NCBI RefSeq assembly: GCF_003122215.1
Contig: NZ_QEYD01000009.1
Span: 62,001-126,000, forward strand
DNA: 64,000 bases
DNA from: Pararhodobacter marinus
GTDB lineage: Bacteria; Pseudomonadota; Alphaproteobacteria; Rhodobacterales; Rhodobacteraceae
Reading direction: 5' to 3'
Shown here piece after piece: positions 1 to 8,821 of this stretch; positions within the stretch are counted from its first letter, which is position 1, and every line of letters begins with the position of its first letter. The notes under the pieces were generated by a model. That model made no database searches. It worked only from the letters and a program-made list of their open reading frames with translations, and was not told the DNA's origin. A program made the position numbers and the translations under genes.

Positions 1-470
1 TGATCTTTCGCGGCGACTGGACGGCGATGGTTCGGTTCGAGATCGGGTTTGGCGAACAGCTTTATTTCGTCGGCTGCGCGCTGCATGCCTTTTACGCGCC
101 CGCGCTGAAATGGCTGAACCGCGGGGAAAGCGCTTTTGTCACCGCCTCGCTGATGACGCTGGCCGGGTTCATCCTGTTCGCGACCTATGGCTGGCGCGAG
201 ATCGCCGCGACCGACTGGCTGGCGCTGCCGGGGCGGGTCTGGTTGGTGCTGGCCTATCTGGTGGTGTTTGCAACCGCGCTGGCGGGGTCGGCGGTGCAGT
301 TCGCCGCCCAGCGTCTGCCGGCTTCGCGGGTGATGGCCTATACTTATGGCACGCCCGCCTGGGTGATCCTGTGGGAACTGGCGCTGGGCCATGGTGTGCC
401 CGGGGCGATCGTGCTGCCGGGAATCGCGCTGATCGCGGTGGCGCTTCTGGTTCTTTTGCGCGCGGACTGA
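1..470 (+). CDS. EamA/DMT-family transporter, C-terminal fragment
   Basis: The reading frame is open from the window edge (first full codon at base 3) to a TGA at 468-470, so the N-terminus lies outside. The visible 155 residues hold four to five hydrophobic helices with short polar loops, and end in a run of Val/Leu/Ala followed by RAD. A segment reading SRVMAYTYGTPAW sits just before the last two helices, as in the second EamA repeat of drug/metabolite transporters. Such proteins export small metabolites across the inner membrane; the substrate cannot be read from the sequence. Family assignment is from the pattern only; a different small permease is possible. Confidence 0.6.
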   Translation, partial: IFRGDWTAMVRFEIGFGEQLYFVGCALHAFYAPALKWLNRGESAFVTASLMTLAGFILFATYGWREIAATDWLALPGRVWLVLAYLVVFATALAGSAVQFAAQRLPASRVMAYTYGTPAWVILWELALGHGVPGAIVLPGIALIAVALLVLLRAD

Positions 471-803
471 GCCGCGCGGGCCGCCATGCGCCTTCCGACT
501 TCACGGCTTTATTTCTTGCCTTTGTCGCCCGTCCGGCGCAGCATTCGCGGCGTTTGAAAAAGACTATTTTCTGCGCTGCGAGCCTTTCTGGTTCCGGTCG
601 CGGGCAAGTGACAGCGAAAGGAGCGGCATGGGCCCGCATCTCCGATCACGGTTTGGCCGCCGCCCCTTGTGCATCGCATCAGCGCAGCCCCGGCCTGGCG
701 TGCCAGCTTGCGGAACGCCTTGCCCTGCGCCTTGCACAGGCGCCGCGCGGCCCTTTGAACAGGCCGGGTCGACCGGCCGAGCATTTCTTACCAGGAGGAC
801 AAG
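471..803. other. Intergenic region, no gene seen
   Basis: These 333 bases lie between the transporter fragment and the LCCL protein. Open frames here lack a ribosome site and a credible protein. A stretch around 552-580 is clearly A/T-richer than its surroundings and could hold a promoter for the downstream gene. A strong ribosome site (AGGAGG, 792-797) marks the right edge. Confidence 0.5.
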
Positions 804-2000
804 ATGATTCATGTTTTCACCCCCACCCGCCCGCGGGCCGTGGCTGCGCTGGCCCTGATCGGCAGCATGAGCGCCAGCGGCGCCTTCGCCTGCCCGGACT
901 GGAGCCTGCAGGGCACGCCCATCGCATTCGGGTCCGAACAGCTCTGGGTGCCGCAGGCCGTGGATGTCGTGGCGGGCGGGAATGTCGATCTCGCCACCTG
1001 TCCCGTCGAGGGCTATGGCTGGGTGATCACGCAGCCGGATTTCGACTTCACCTTCTCGGAAAACGATGCCGGGCGCGAGCTGGAGCTGCGGGTCGAGGGG
1101 ACCTGCGATACCGTGCTTCTGGTCAACGATGCCTCGGGGACGTGGCATTTCAACGACGACGACCGCGAGCTCAATCCCGGGATCCGTATCCCGAACGCGC
1201 CCGCCGGGGCCTATGACATCTGGGTCGGAACGTATGCGCCGCAGACCTGCGCGGCGCGGCTGGTTCTGGAAACCTTCGGCACGCCGCCGGGGGGCGGTTC
1301 GCAAGGCGGCGCGTCGCAGGGCGGCGATGGCGGGGGCGGGATGCAGGCGATGGCCGATCCCGGCAACCTGACCGATTACCGCGACCGGGTCGGGCAGAGC
1401 TTTACCTTCACCGTGACCGGCACGGACCGGGGATCGGTCTGGGGCTCGGATATCTATACCGACGATTCCGCGCTGGCGGCGGCGGCGGTTCATGCCGGGG
1501 CGATCGGCATGGGCGAAACCGGGCCGGTGACGGTGACGATCCTGCCGGGGCAGCAAAGCTATCAGGGCTCGCCCGCGAACGGGGTGACCACGTCGGATTA
1601 CGGCTCGTGGAGCGGCAGCTACCAGTTCGTCCTGCCCGAGGCCGCCGTGGAACCGGCGCCCGCCAGCCTGACCGATTACCGTGACCGCGTGGGCCAGACC
1701 TTCCGCTTCAGCGTGACGGGATCGGATCGCGGTTCGGTCTGGGGATCGGGGCCCTATACCGACGATTCGGCGGTGGCCGTGGCGGCGGTTCATGCTGGCG
1801 CCCTGGCCGTCGGCGAAACCGGCGTGGTCGAGATCCGCATCGTGCCCGGCCAGCAAAGCTATCAGGGGTCGAGCGCGAATGGCGTCACGACCTCGAATTA
1901 CGGCTCGTGGCAGGGCAGCTACGATTTCGTGGGTCACGAGGCCGCACCGGCGCCCGCGCCGGCAGCAGAAGCCCCGGCCGCACCGTCGGCAGGCAAGTAA
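804..2000 (+). CDS. Secreted protein with two tandem LCCL domains
   Basis: 398 residues with a Sec signal peptide (hydrophobic run about 13-27, then SASGAFA before CPDW). An AGGAGG ribosome site 7 bases upstream fixes the ATG. Residues about 30-155 form a Cys-containing beta-rich domain of the kind seen in rhodobacterial secreted proteins (motif YDIWVGTY). Two near-identical LCCL domains follow at about 188-277 and 288-377, each with DYRDRVGQ, GSVWGS, a YTDDS helix start, AAVHAG and GQQSYQGS..NGVTT..YGSW. The canonical LCCL cysteines are absent. A Gly/Ser/Gln linker (about 155-180) precedes the pair and a Pro/Ala tail closes the protein. In eukaryotes LCCL is an extracellular ligand-binding module; the role here is unknown. 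The gene stands alone and ends at a strong terminator. Confidence 0.85.
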   Translation: MIHVFTPTRPRAVAALALIGSMSASGAFACPDWSLQGTPIAFGSEQLWVPQAVDVVAGGNVDLATCPVEGYGWVITQPDFDFTFSENDAGRELELRVEGTCDTVLLVNDASGTWHFNDDDRELNPGIRIPNAPAGAYDIWVGTYAPQTCAARLVLETFGTPPGGGSQGGASQGGDGGGGMQAMADPGNLTDYRDRVGQSFTFTVTGTDRGSVWGSDIYTDDSALAAAAVHAGAIGMGETGPVTVTILPGQQSYQGSPANGVTTSDYGSWSGSYQFVLPEAAVEPAPASLTDYRDRVGQTFRFSVTGSDRGSVWGSGPYTDDSAVAVAAVHAGALAVGETGVVEIRIVPGQQSYQGSSANGVTTSNYGSWQGSYDFVGHEAAPAPAPAAEAPAAPSAGK

Positions 2001-2019
2001 CCGCCGCCAAAGACGACAG

Positions 2020-2047
2020 AAAAGGCCCGGCTGTTGCCGGGCCTTTT
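2020..2047. terminator. Bidirectional intrinsic terminator
   Basis: A perfect 11-base stem (AAAAGGCCCGG / CCGGGCCTTTT) with a 6-base loop lies between two convergent genes. Because the arms begin with A4 and end with T4, it can serve both the LCCL gene (+) and the TPR-sulfotransferase gene (-). Confidence 0.9.
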
Positions 2048-2049
2048 CG

Positions 2050-3618
2050 TCAGAGCGGACGGTCCTGGCGGGCCATGGCGCGAATGAAGGGGGCGAGCGC
2101 ATCCTCATGGCGCGTCCAGTCCTCGAACGCGCCGGGGGCGTCCAGTGCTTCCATCATCGCCGGATGAGGCGCGAGGCCCAAAGCCTCGGCCAGAGCACGA
2201 AGCTGCGGGTCGGGATCGGCGCGCAGACCCTCGTAGCGGCAGGTCACGAAGGCATCGGGAAACTGCGCCTGCCAATGCTCGATCAGTGCGTCAAGCTGGG
2301 CGTGATAGCTGGCGATATCCTCCAGATCATGCGCCCAGGGGAAGGGCTCGGCGGGCATGTCCTGCGCGTAGAGATCAAGCGCGGTGGCGCGGGGATCGCG
2401 CGTGACATGCACGATGCGGGCCTTGGGGAACAGCGTCAGGATCAGCCCGGCCCAGTCCGCATTGGCGGGCGTGGGATCGAAAAGGCGCGGCGCATCGCTG
2501 GCCCCCGAGGCCAGCGCCCCGGCCCGCGCGGCAACCCAGTCCGGCGTCATCACGCGCGGCGCGGCCAGCACGGCGCGGCCCAGCCCGGGGATCGCGCCGG
2601 GCGCGTCGGTGGCGTGGATCTGCGGATGCGCGGCGAGCGCGCGCGCCACGGTCTCGGCCGCCGTGCCGGGCATCCCGATCAGGAAGACGGGCTGCACATC
2701 CGTCCGGCCCTGCGCGGAAAGGGCGGCGACCTGTTCCGGGCCAAAGAGCGTGCGGATGCGGCCGATCTCCTTGCGGCGCTGGGCGTGGGAATAGGCCGGG
2801 GCCTGCTGGCGACGAACGGCCTGCGCGGTGTCGAGCAGCGCGAAGACCTGCGCGTCGGCGCCGCTGTCGGCCAGCGCCCGGGCCAGCACGAAGGACAGCC
2901 GCGTGCGGGCCTCGCCGCTTGCCGCGTCGAGCGCCGCGCGCAGCCGGTCGAGCCGGGGATCGTCCGGGGCGAAGGTGGTGACGGCGGCGATGCCCTCCCA
3001 CGCGGCGACCTCGGCCGGATCGAGCGCCAGCGCGGCCTCGAAGGCGGCGCGCGCCGCGCCGGGTTCGCCCTGCGCCGCAAGGATCTCGCCCCGGACCAGC
3101 TGTGCCTCGGCCACGTCCGCAAGCGGGGCGAGGGTTTCGAGCGCCTCGGTCAGCTGCCCCTGCTCGCGCTGGATCGAGGCCAGCATGACGCGGGCGGCGG
3201 GATGGCCGGGTTCGGCGATCATCGCCTGCTTTGCGGCCTCTTGCGCGGCGGGCCAGTCGGCCTTGAGCACCAGCGCGCTGGCAAGGTTGCGCAGCAGCGA
3301 AGGGTCGCCGGGCCTGTCCCTGAGCGCGGCGCGGATCGGCGCCTCGGCCTCGGCGACGCGGCCGGTTCCGATCAGCGCCGCGACGAGGTTATGCGTCACC
3401 TCGGTGTAATCGGGCGCCATGGCATGGGCGCGCTGGAAGGCGCGGGTGGCGTCGTCGGGCCGCCCGGTCTGCATCATCGCCACGCCCATCACGTTGTAGA
3501 GCAGCGGCACATCGGCATTGCGCCGCAACATGCCGCGCGCGGCGACGATCGCGTCGTCGAAACGCTCGTCCTGCATCAGGCTTTGAAGGTCGTTCAGTTC
3601 GCTTTCGGTCAGGGCCAT
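2050..3618 (-). CDS. TPR-repeat sulfotransferase-family protein
   Basis: 522 residues. The first half (about 1-270) is a chain of TPR helices with typical A-Y-N-L-x-x-x-G and ALxxDP signatures. The second half is a sulfotransferase domain starting at PVFLIGMPG (residue about 310) with a later VTRDPRATALDLY stretch that fits the 3'-phosphate site. The 5'-PAPS loop, normally GMPRSGTT, reads GMPGTAAET and is degenerate, so catalysis is uncertain. TPR-sulfotransferases of this kind are frequent in marine Rhodobacterales, but their acceptors are mostly unknown. I start at the ATG (3616-3618); a GTG 33 bases upstream would add 11 residues. It is transcribed convergently with the LCCL gene and shares its terminator. 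Confidence 0.85.
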   Translation of the reverse strand: MALTESELNDLQSLMQDERFDDAIVAARGMLRRNADVPLLYNVMGVAMMQTGRPDDATRAFQRAHAMAPDYTEVTHNLVAALIGTGRVAEAEAPIRAALRDRPGDPSLLRNLASALVLKADWPAAQEAAKQAMIAEPGHPAARVMLASIQREQGQLTEALETLAPLADVAEAQLVRGEILAAQGEPGAARAAFEAALALDPAEVAAWEGIAAVTTFAPDDPRLDRLRAALDAASGEARTRLSFVLARALADSGADAQVFALLDTAQAVRRQQAPAYSHAQRRKEIGRIRTLFGPEQVAALSAQGRTDVQPVFLIGMPGTAAETVARALAAHPQIHATDAPGAIPGLGRAVLAAPRVMTPDWVAARAGALASGASDAPRLFDPTPANADWAGLILTLFPKARIVHVTRDPRATALDLYAQDMPAEPFPWAHDLEDIASYHAQLDALIEHWQAQFPDAFVTCRYEGLRADPDPQLRALAEALGLAPHPAMMEALDAPGAFEDWTRHEDALAPFIRAMARQDRPL

Positions 3619-3699
3619 GACGCTCTCGTCTCGGGGATCGGGTGGTGTCACAGGTGCCCGCTGCGAGGGCCGGGGTCAAGCGGGGGCAGGTTCGGGGGC

Positions 3700-6600
3700 T
3701 CAATGGAAGTCCCGGCTGGGAAACAGGATCCGCGCCTGATCGCGCGGATGCACCCGCCCGCCGCCGCCGCCCGTCTTCGAGCGCAGCGGATGCTTGCCCG
3801 GCAATTCGCGCAGCGGCACCGGGCGGCGGGTCTCGTCGCCGCGCCCCTCGGTCGGGTCGATCGCCTCGGTCCCCAGCTCGCCCAGGTAGTTCAGCGCCAT
3901 CGAGTAATCCTCGACCGTTTCGGCGATCAGGTGGATGATGCCTTCCTGCCGCTGCAGCCGCCCGGTGATCTTCAGCAGCCGCCCGCCGATGACGATCCGG
4001 CGGAAGCGTTCATAGACCTTGGGCCAGACGACGACGTTGCACACGCCGGTCTCGTCCTCGAGCGTGATGAAGATCACCCCCGAGGCGGTGCCGGGCCGCT
4101 GCCGGGTGATGACCAGCCCACAGACGCTGACGGCAAGCGGGGATTGTCCCAGATCGGCGGCAGCGGTGAGACCGGGCAGGTTGGGGCGCACGATCTCCAT
4201 CGGATGCGCGCGCAGGCTCAGGCGCAGCGACAGGTAATCGTCGATCACCTGCTCGCCCAGCGTCATCTGCGGCAGGTCGGCCTCGGGTTCGATGACGCCC
4301 TCGCCGGTATCGCCGAACAGCGGCAGGGGCTTGGGCGCGCGAATGGCCTTCACCGCCCAGAGCGCGTCGCGCCGGTTCAGCCGCATCGGCGCGAAAGCAT
4401 CGGCCAGTGCCAGCTTTTCCAGCGCGGCCGGCGCCACGCCCGCGCGCCGCCACAGGCTTTCCACATCCGGATAGCCGTTGCCCCGGCAGGCGGTGATCCA
4501 TTGCGCGTCCTCTTCGCGCAGGCCCTTGATCTGGCGAAACCCCAGCCTGAGCGCCAGCGCGCCGTCGGGCCGCCTTTCCAGCGTGTTGTCCCATTCCGAA
4601 TGGTTGACGCTGATCGGCCGGACCTCGTGCCCGTGTTCCTGCAGGTCGCGCACCAGCTGGGCGGGGGCATAAAAGCCCATCGGCTGGGAATTGAGCAACG
4701 CGCAGGTAAAGGCCGCCGGGTGGTGCCGCTTCAGCCAGGCCGAGGCATAGACCAGAAGCGCGAAGCTGGCGGCGTGGCTTTCGGGGAACCCGTATTCGCC
4801 GAAGCCCTCGATCTGGGCGAAGCATTGCTCGGCGAAGGGCAGGTCATAGCCGCGAGCCAGCATCCCGCCGATGAAGCGGTCCTTGAAGGTGCCGATCGTG
4901 CCCATCCGCTTGAAGGTCGCCAGCGAGCGGCGCAGGCGGTCGGCCTCTTCGGGGGTGAAACCGGCCGCGACCACGGCGATCTGCATCGCCTGTTCCTGGA
5001 ACAGCGGCACGCCCATCGTCCGCTCCAGCACCGCGCGCAATTCGGTCGAGGGCAGGACGACCTCCTCCTTGCCCTGACGGCGGTTGATATAGGGATGCAC
5101 CATCCCACCCTGAATCGGGCCGGGGCGGATGATCGCCACCTCGATCACCAGATCGTAGAATTCGCGCGGCTTCATGCGCGGCAGAAAGGCCATCTGCGCG
5201 CGGCTTTCGACCTGAAACACCCCGATGGCATCGGCGCGGCACAGCATGTCATAGGTGTCGGGATCCTCGCGCGGCAGATTTTCAAGGTCCCAGTGCTGGC
5301 CCCGGTGCTGCGCGATCAGGTCGAAGGCCTTGCGGATGCAGGTCAGCATCCCGAGGCTGAGCACATCCACCTTCAGGATCCCCAGCGCGTCGATATCGTC
5401 CTTGTCCCATTCGATGACGGTGCGCCCGTCCATCGTCGCGTTCTCGATGGGGCAGAGTTCATCCAGCCGCCCCCGGGTGATGACGAAGCCGCCCACATGC
5501 TGCGACAGGTGACGCGGGAAGCCGATGATCTCGGCGATCAGGTCCAGCGTCTGCGCCAGCCTGCGGTCGTCGGGATTGAGCCCCAGTTCCAGAAGCGAAT
5601 CACGCGAGGGCGCGCGCGACGACCAGCCCCACGATCCCGAGGCGATGGCGGCCAGCAGATCCTCGGACAGGCCCATGACCTTGCCCACCTCGCGGATCGC
5701 CGCGCGCGAGCGGAAATGGATCACCGTCGCGGTCAGCCCGGCGCGGTGGCGGCCATAGGTCTCGTAGATATGCTGGATCACCTCTTCGCGGCGCTCGTGC
5801 TCGAAATCGACGTCGATATCGGGCGGCTCGCCGCGCGCCTCGGACATGAAGCGCTCGAAGACCATGCTGATCGTGTCGGGCGCCACCTCGGTGATCCCCA
5901 GCGCGTAGCAGATCACCGAATTGGCGGCCGAGCCCCGGCCCTGACACAGGATCCCGCGCGAGCGCGCGAAGGTCACGATATCGTTGACGGTCAGGAAATA
6001 GGCGGCAAAGCCCAGCGTGCCGATGATGCGCAGCTCTTTCTCGACCTTCTGCAGCGTGTCCTGCGGTGTGCCGCGCGGGAAGCGGCGGCGCAGCCCCTCG
6101 ATGGTCAGCCGCTCCAGCCGCTTCTGCGGCGGTTCGCCGTTGCTGATCTCGTCGGGATAATCGTAGCTCAGCTCATCCAGCGAGAAGGTGCAGCGCCGGG
6201 CGATGTCCAGCGTGCGCCGGATCGCGGCCGGATGATCGCGGAACATCCGCGCCATGTCGGCGGGGGCTTTCAGCCGCCGCTCGGCATTGGGCAGGGCGCG
6301 CCGGCCGATCCGGTCGATGGTGCAGCCCTCGCGCAGACAGGTCAGCACATCGGCCAGCCGCCGCCGCCGCGCGTGATGCATCAGCACGTCGCCCAGGGCC
6401 ACCATCGGCACCCCGGTGCGCTGCGCCAGCCGCGCGCGCTCGGCCAGCCGCGCGCGGTCGCGCCCGTCGTAACGCGGCGCGGCGCCCAGGAAGACATGGC
6501 CGGGAAAGCGCCGCATCATGTCGCGTAGCCGCGCCTCGGTCGTGCGCGCCTCCGGGTCTTCGGCCCCGGGCGAGGCCTCCTCGGGCGGCAGCCCGATCAG

Positions 6601-7200
6601 GATCAGCCCCTCGCCCTCGGCCTGCAGGTCGGCCAGATGCAGATCGCACCGCCCCTTGCGGGCGCGCCGCTTGCCGGTGGACAGCATCCGCGACAGCCGC
6701 GCATAGGCGTCGCGGTCGGTGGGCAGGGCCAGCCACTCGACCGGGCTGTCGCTGAAGACAAGCCGCGCGCCGACGATCAGCCGGGGCAGGCGCGGCGGAA
6801 CCGGAAGGCCCGCGCCGCGGTCGTCCTGCCGGCTGGACGGGTCGTGCACGACCTGCCCGCGAATCGTCACCGTGCCGCCCTCGGCCAGTCCGCGCCGGAT
6901 CTCGCGCAGCGCGGAATGCGCGCGGACCACGCCCGCAAGGCTGTTGCGGTCGGTGATCGCCACTGCCTCGAGCCCCAGTTCGGCGGCGCGCGCGACCATC
7001 TCCTCGGGATGCGAGGCCCCGGTCAGGAAGGTGAAATTCGTCGTCACGCAAAGCTCGGCATAGCGCGTGCCGGGGGCCAGATCGACCCGCCTTTCGTCCG
7101 GCGTGCCTTCGTGCCTTTCACCTTGTCCCAAATACTCCGGAGACCCGCCATCGGCAGCGCCACCGGTTCCGGTCTCTTCCATCCTGTCCTCGGGGATCAT
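3700..7200 (-). CDS. dnaE2: Error-prone DNA polymerase III alpha-like subunit DnaE2
   Basis: 1166 residues, close to the family's usual 1050-1100 plus an N-terminal extension. The PHP domain begins at RYAELCVTTNFTFLTGASHP and contains AITDRNSLAGVVRAH. The polymerase palm carries PDIDVDF at 460-466, with D461, D463 and D465 as catalytic carboxylates. A C-terminal OB-fold (ASGVIFITLEDETG) is present. DnaE2 performs SOS-induced translesion synthesis with ImuB. Its ATG overlaps the imuB stop in an ATGA junction (7197-7200), so the two are translationally coupled. The first about 45 residues (Gly/Glu/Pro-rich) are unusual: they contain a translated copy of the dispersed repeat element described at 7115-7146. 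No better start exists between there and the conserved domain. Confidence 0.96.
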   Translation of the reverse strand: MIPEDRMEETGTGGAADGGSPEYLGQGERHEGTPDERRVDLAPGTRYAELCVTTNFTFLTGASHPEEMVARAAELGLEAVAITDRNSLAGVVRAHSALREIRRGLAEGGTVTIRGQVVHDPSSRQDDRGAGLPVPPRLPRLIVGARLVFSDSPVEWLALPTDRDAYARLSRMLSTGKRRARKGRCDLHLADLQAEGEGLILIGLPPEEASPGAEDPEARTTEARLRDMMRRFPGHVFLGAAPRYDGRDRARLAERARLAQRTGVPMVALGDVLMHHARRRRLADVLTCLREGCTIDRIGRRALPNAERRLKAPADMARMFRDHPAAIRRTLDIARRCTFSLDELSYDYPDEISNGEPPQKRLERLTIEGLRRRFPRGTPQDTLQKVEKELRIIGTLGFAAYFLTVNDIVTFARSRGILCQGRGSAANSVICYALGITEVAPDTISMVFERFMSEARGEPPDIDVDFEHERREEVIQHIYETYGRHRAGLTATVIHFRSRAAIREVGKVMGLSEDLLAAIASGSWGWSSRAPSRDSLLELGLNPDDRRLAQTLDLIAEIIGFPRHLSQHVGGFVITRGRLDELCPIENATMDGRTVIEWDKDDIDALGILKVDVLSLGMLTCIRKAFDLIAQHRGQHWDLENLPREDPDTYDMLCRADAIGVFQVESRAQMAFLPRMKPREFYDLVIEVAIIRPGPIQGGMVHPYINRRQGKEEVVLPSTELRAVLERTMGVPLFQEQAMQIAVVAAGFTPEEADRLRRSLATFKRMGTIGTFKDRFIGGMLARGYDLPFAEQCFAQIEGFGEYGFPESHAASFALLVYASAWLKRHHPAAFTCALLNSQPMGFYAPAQLVRDLQEHGHEVRPISVNHSEWDNTLERRPDGALALRLGFRQIKGLREEDAQWITACRGNGYPDVESLWRRAGVAPAALEKLALADAFAPMRLNRRDALWAVKAIRAPKPLPLFGDTGEGVIEPEADLPQMTLGEQVIDDYLSLRLSLRAHPMEIVRPNLPGLTAAADLGQSPLAVSVCGLVITRQRPGTASGVIFITLEDETGVCNVVVWPKVYERFRRIVIGGRLLKITGRLQRQEGIIHLIAETVEDYSMALNYLGELGTEAIDPTEGRGDETRRPVPLRELPGKHPLRSKTGGGGGRVHPRDQARILFPSRDFH
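7115..7146 (+). repeat. Dispersed element copy F, inside the dnaE2 5' end
   Basis: On the + strand this reads TTCACCTTGTCCCAAATACTCCGG around 7117-7140, matching the core CATCTTTGTTC..CAAATATCC..GG of the intergenic copies at 8.8, 43.9 and 58.1 kb. Here it lies inside the dnaE2 frame (antisense) and encodes residues reading SPEYLGQG. The C/G-rich hairpin half is missing. Confidence 0.6.
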
Positions 7201-8741
7201 TCGAACTCCCCCTGCACCGCCCAGCCGGGATCCTGCGGCGTGAAGAAGATCCACAGCCGCGGCCCTTCGAGCGTGTCCAGCCGCCAGTAATCGCGCACCC
7301 CGCTGCGCCAGAGCGGATCGTCCAGCCACCATTCCGGCGTCAGCCGCTCGGGACCGAATACCCGCAGCCGCGTCAGCGCCTGCCGCCGCCAGCGCAGGTG
7401 CCGGGGCGGATCGGGCAGGGCCGGGGCGTCGAGCGGCTCGGGCGGGAACAGCACCAGCGGCCGCACGGCGCCGGGGCGCCCGTCGGCCGGCCCGGGACGC
7501 GGCCAGCCGTCCGGCGGTTCGGTGAAGGCGGCGGCGGCGCTGAGAAAGGCGCGCTCGGGGATATGGCTGTCGGCGGGCAGGGGGCGGATCAGCGCCTCCA
7601 GCCCGACCCGGTTGCCCAGCCGCGTCATCAGATCGGCCAGCGCCTCCGAGCTGCCGCTGCGCGCCCCGCCCTGCGCGGGCGACGTCCCGCCCCGCCGGGT
7701 GCCGCCGCCGCCGGTCAGTTGCGCGGGCGGCAGGGCCTCGACCAGGGGCGCCGAAAGCCGCAGCGCATCGAAGCCGAACCCCGCCTCCAGCGCGTCGATC
7801 GCGCGCTCGAACAGCGCGGCCATCGCCGCCGCCTCGCGCATCGGCCGGGCCAGGGCGATCTCGGCCTCGGCCCGGCCGCCATCCGCGCGCGCCAGTTCCA
7901 GCCGGAGCTGGCGCGCCCCGGCCTCTTCGCGTTCGAGCCTGCGGCACAGCCGTTCCAGCAGCCGCGTGAGCCCCGCCATCACGTCCTGCGACGTGCCGAT
8001 CGGCTCGGGCAGCGACAGGCGCACGGCATGGGGCGCGGTTTCGGCGGGCGCGGCGACGGGTTCGCGCAGCACGCCCTGCGCCTGGTCGAGCCGCATCATC
8101 AGCTCGGGCCCGAAACGGCGGGTCAGCGGCGCGCGGGGCGTGCGCCCGAGATCCGCGATCCGCGTCAGGCCCAGCCGCGCCAGCCCGGCGACGGTCTCGG
8201 CCTCGATCCTGAGCGCGGCCATCGGCAGCGGCGCAATCGCCGCGCCCGCCTCCTCGGCCAGCGTGACCGGGCCGGGCGCGAACCGCGCCAGCCCCCAGGC
8301 CGCGCCGCGCGTCGGCGCCACGGCGATCCGCGCCTCGATCCCCATCGCCGCCAGGCGCTGCGCCATGTCCGCGCAGAGCGCCGCCTCGCCCCCCATCAGA
8401 TGCGCCGATCCCGTCAGGTCCAGCACCAGCCCGTCCTCGCCGTCGACCGCGACCCAGGGCGCATAGCGCAGCGCTTGGCGGCGCAGCGCCTGCAGCGCGC
8501 GGCGGGGCAGGGCGGGATCGTACGGGCGGGTGGTCAGGCCGGGCACCAGGCTGCGCGCCTCGGACAGGGATTGCCCGCAGCGCAGCCCCTGGGCCGAGGC
8601 CGCCGGGGACAGGCAGGCCACGACCTCGCCCCGGCCCCGGCGCGCCACCAGCACCAGAGGCTCGCTCACCTTGCGCGCCCGCCGCCGCACGAGATCGCTG
8701 GCGAGGCGGGGGAGGAACAGGGACAGGATACGCGCGGACAT
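7197..8741 (-). CDS. imuB: DNA polymerase Y-family protein ImuB
   Basis: 514 residues with Y-family polymerase architecture but without its catalytic acids: the strand that in DinB reads DMDAFFASVE reads SLFLPRLASDLV here, and the later S-D-E motif is replaced by VDGEDGLVLDLTG. This is the hallmark of ImuB, a catalytically inactive bridge that recruits DnaE2 and the sliding clamp to lesions. A helix-hairpin-helix-like stretch (VAGLARLGLTRIADLGRTP) and a C-terminal domain of about 150 residues, separated by a Gly/Ser linker, follow. A LexA box lies 10 bases upstream of the ATG, and the stop overlaps the dnaE2 start. The usual first gene, imuA, is not between the LexA box and imuB. Confidence 0.93.
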   Translation of the reverse strand: MSARILSLFLPRLASDLVRRRARKVSEPLVLVARRGRGEVVACLSPAASAQGLRCGQSLSEARSLVPGLTTRPYDPALPRRALQALRRQALRYAPWVAVDGEDGLVLDLTGSAHLMGGEAALCADMAQRLAAMGIEARIAVAPTRGAAWGLARFAPGPVTLAEEAGAAIAPLPMAALRIEAETVAGLARLGLTRIADLGRTPRAPLTRRFGPELMMRLDQAQGVLREPVAAPAETAPHAVRLSLPEPIGTSQDVMAGLTRLLERLCRRLEREEAGARQLRLELARADGGRAEAEIALARPMREAAAMAALFERAIDALEAGFGFDALRLSAPLVEALPPAQLTGGGGTRRGGTSPAQGGARSGSSEALADLMTRLGNRVGLEALIRPLPADSHIPERAFLSAAAAFTEPPDGWPRPGPADGRPGAVRPLVLFPPEPLDAPALPDPPRHLRWRRQALTRLRVFGPERLTPEWWLDDPLWRSGVRDYWRLDTLEGPRLWIFFTPQDPGWAVQGEFE

Positions 8742-8750
8742 CGGCCATTT

Positions 8751-8765
8751 GTTCTTGATATGTTC
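8751..8765. promoter_or_regulatory. LexA (SOS) box of imuB-dnaE2
   Basis: GTTC at 8751-8754, seven bases TTGATAT, GTTC at 8762-8765. This is exactly the alphaproteobacterial LexA consensus GTTC-N7-GTTC. It sits directly in front of imuB and should repress the imuB-dnaE2 operon until DNA damage. Confidence 0.9.
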
Positions 8766-8821
8766 TCATTTAGCGCGCCGGACAAAACGAGTCGAGTCGA
8801 TCCGGCGCCGGGCTGGCCGAC

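Noticed and set aside
1792-6528. Open frame of over 1500 codons on the plus strand opposite the TPR-sulfotransferase and dnaE2
   Set aside because: It is the antisense shadow of real genes in high-G+C DNA: Arg/Gly/Ala-rich, no domain, no ribosome site, and it runs across a terminator.
7201-8769. Upstream extension of the dnaE2 frame through the whole of imuB
   Set aside because: Translated product is Ala/Gly/Arg-rich without motifs, while imuB in the other frame has a full family signature. The ATG at 7200 with ATGA coupling is the real start.
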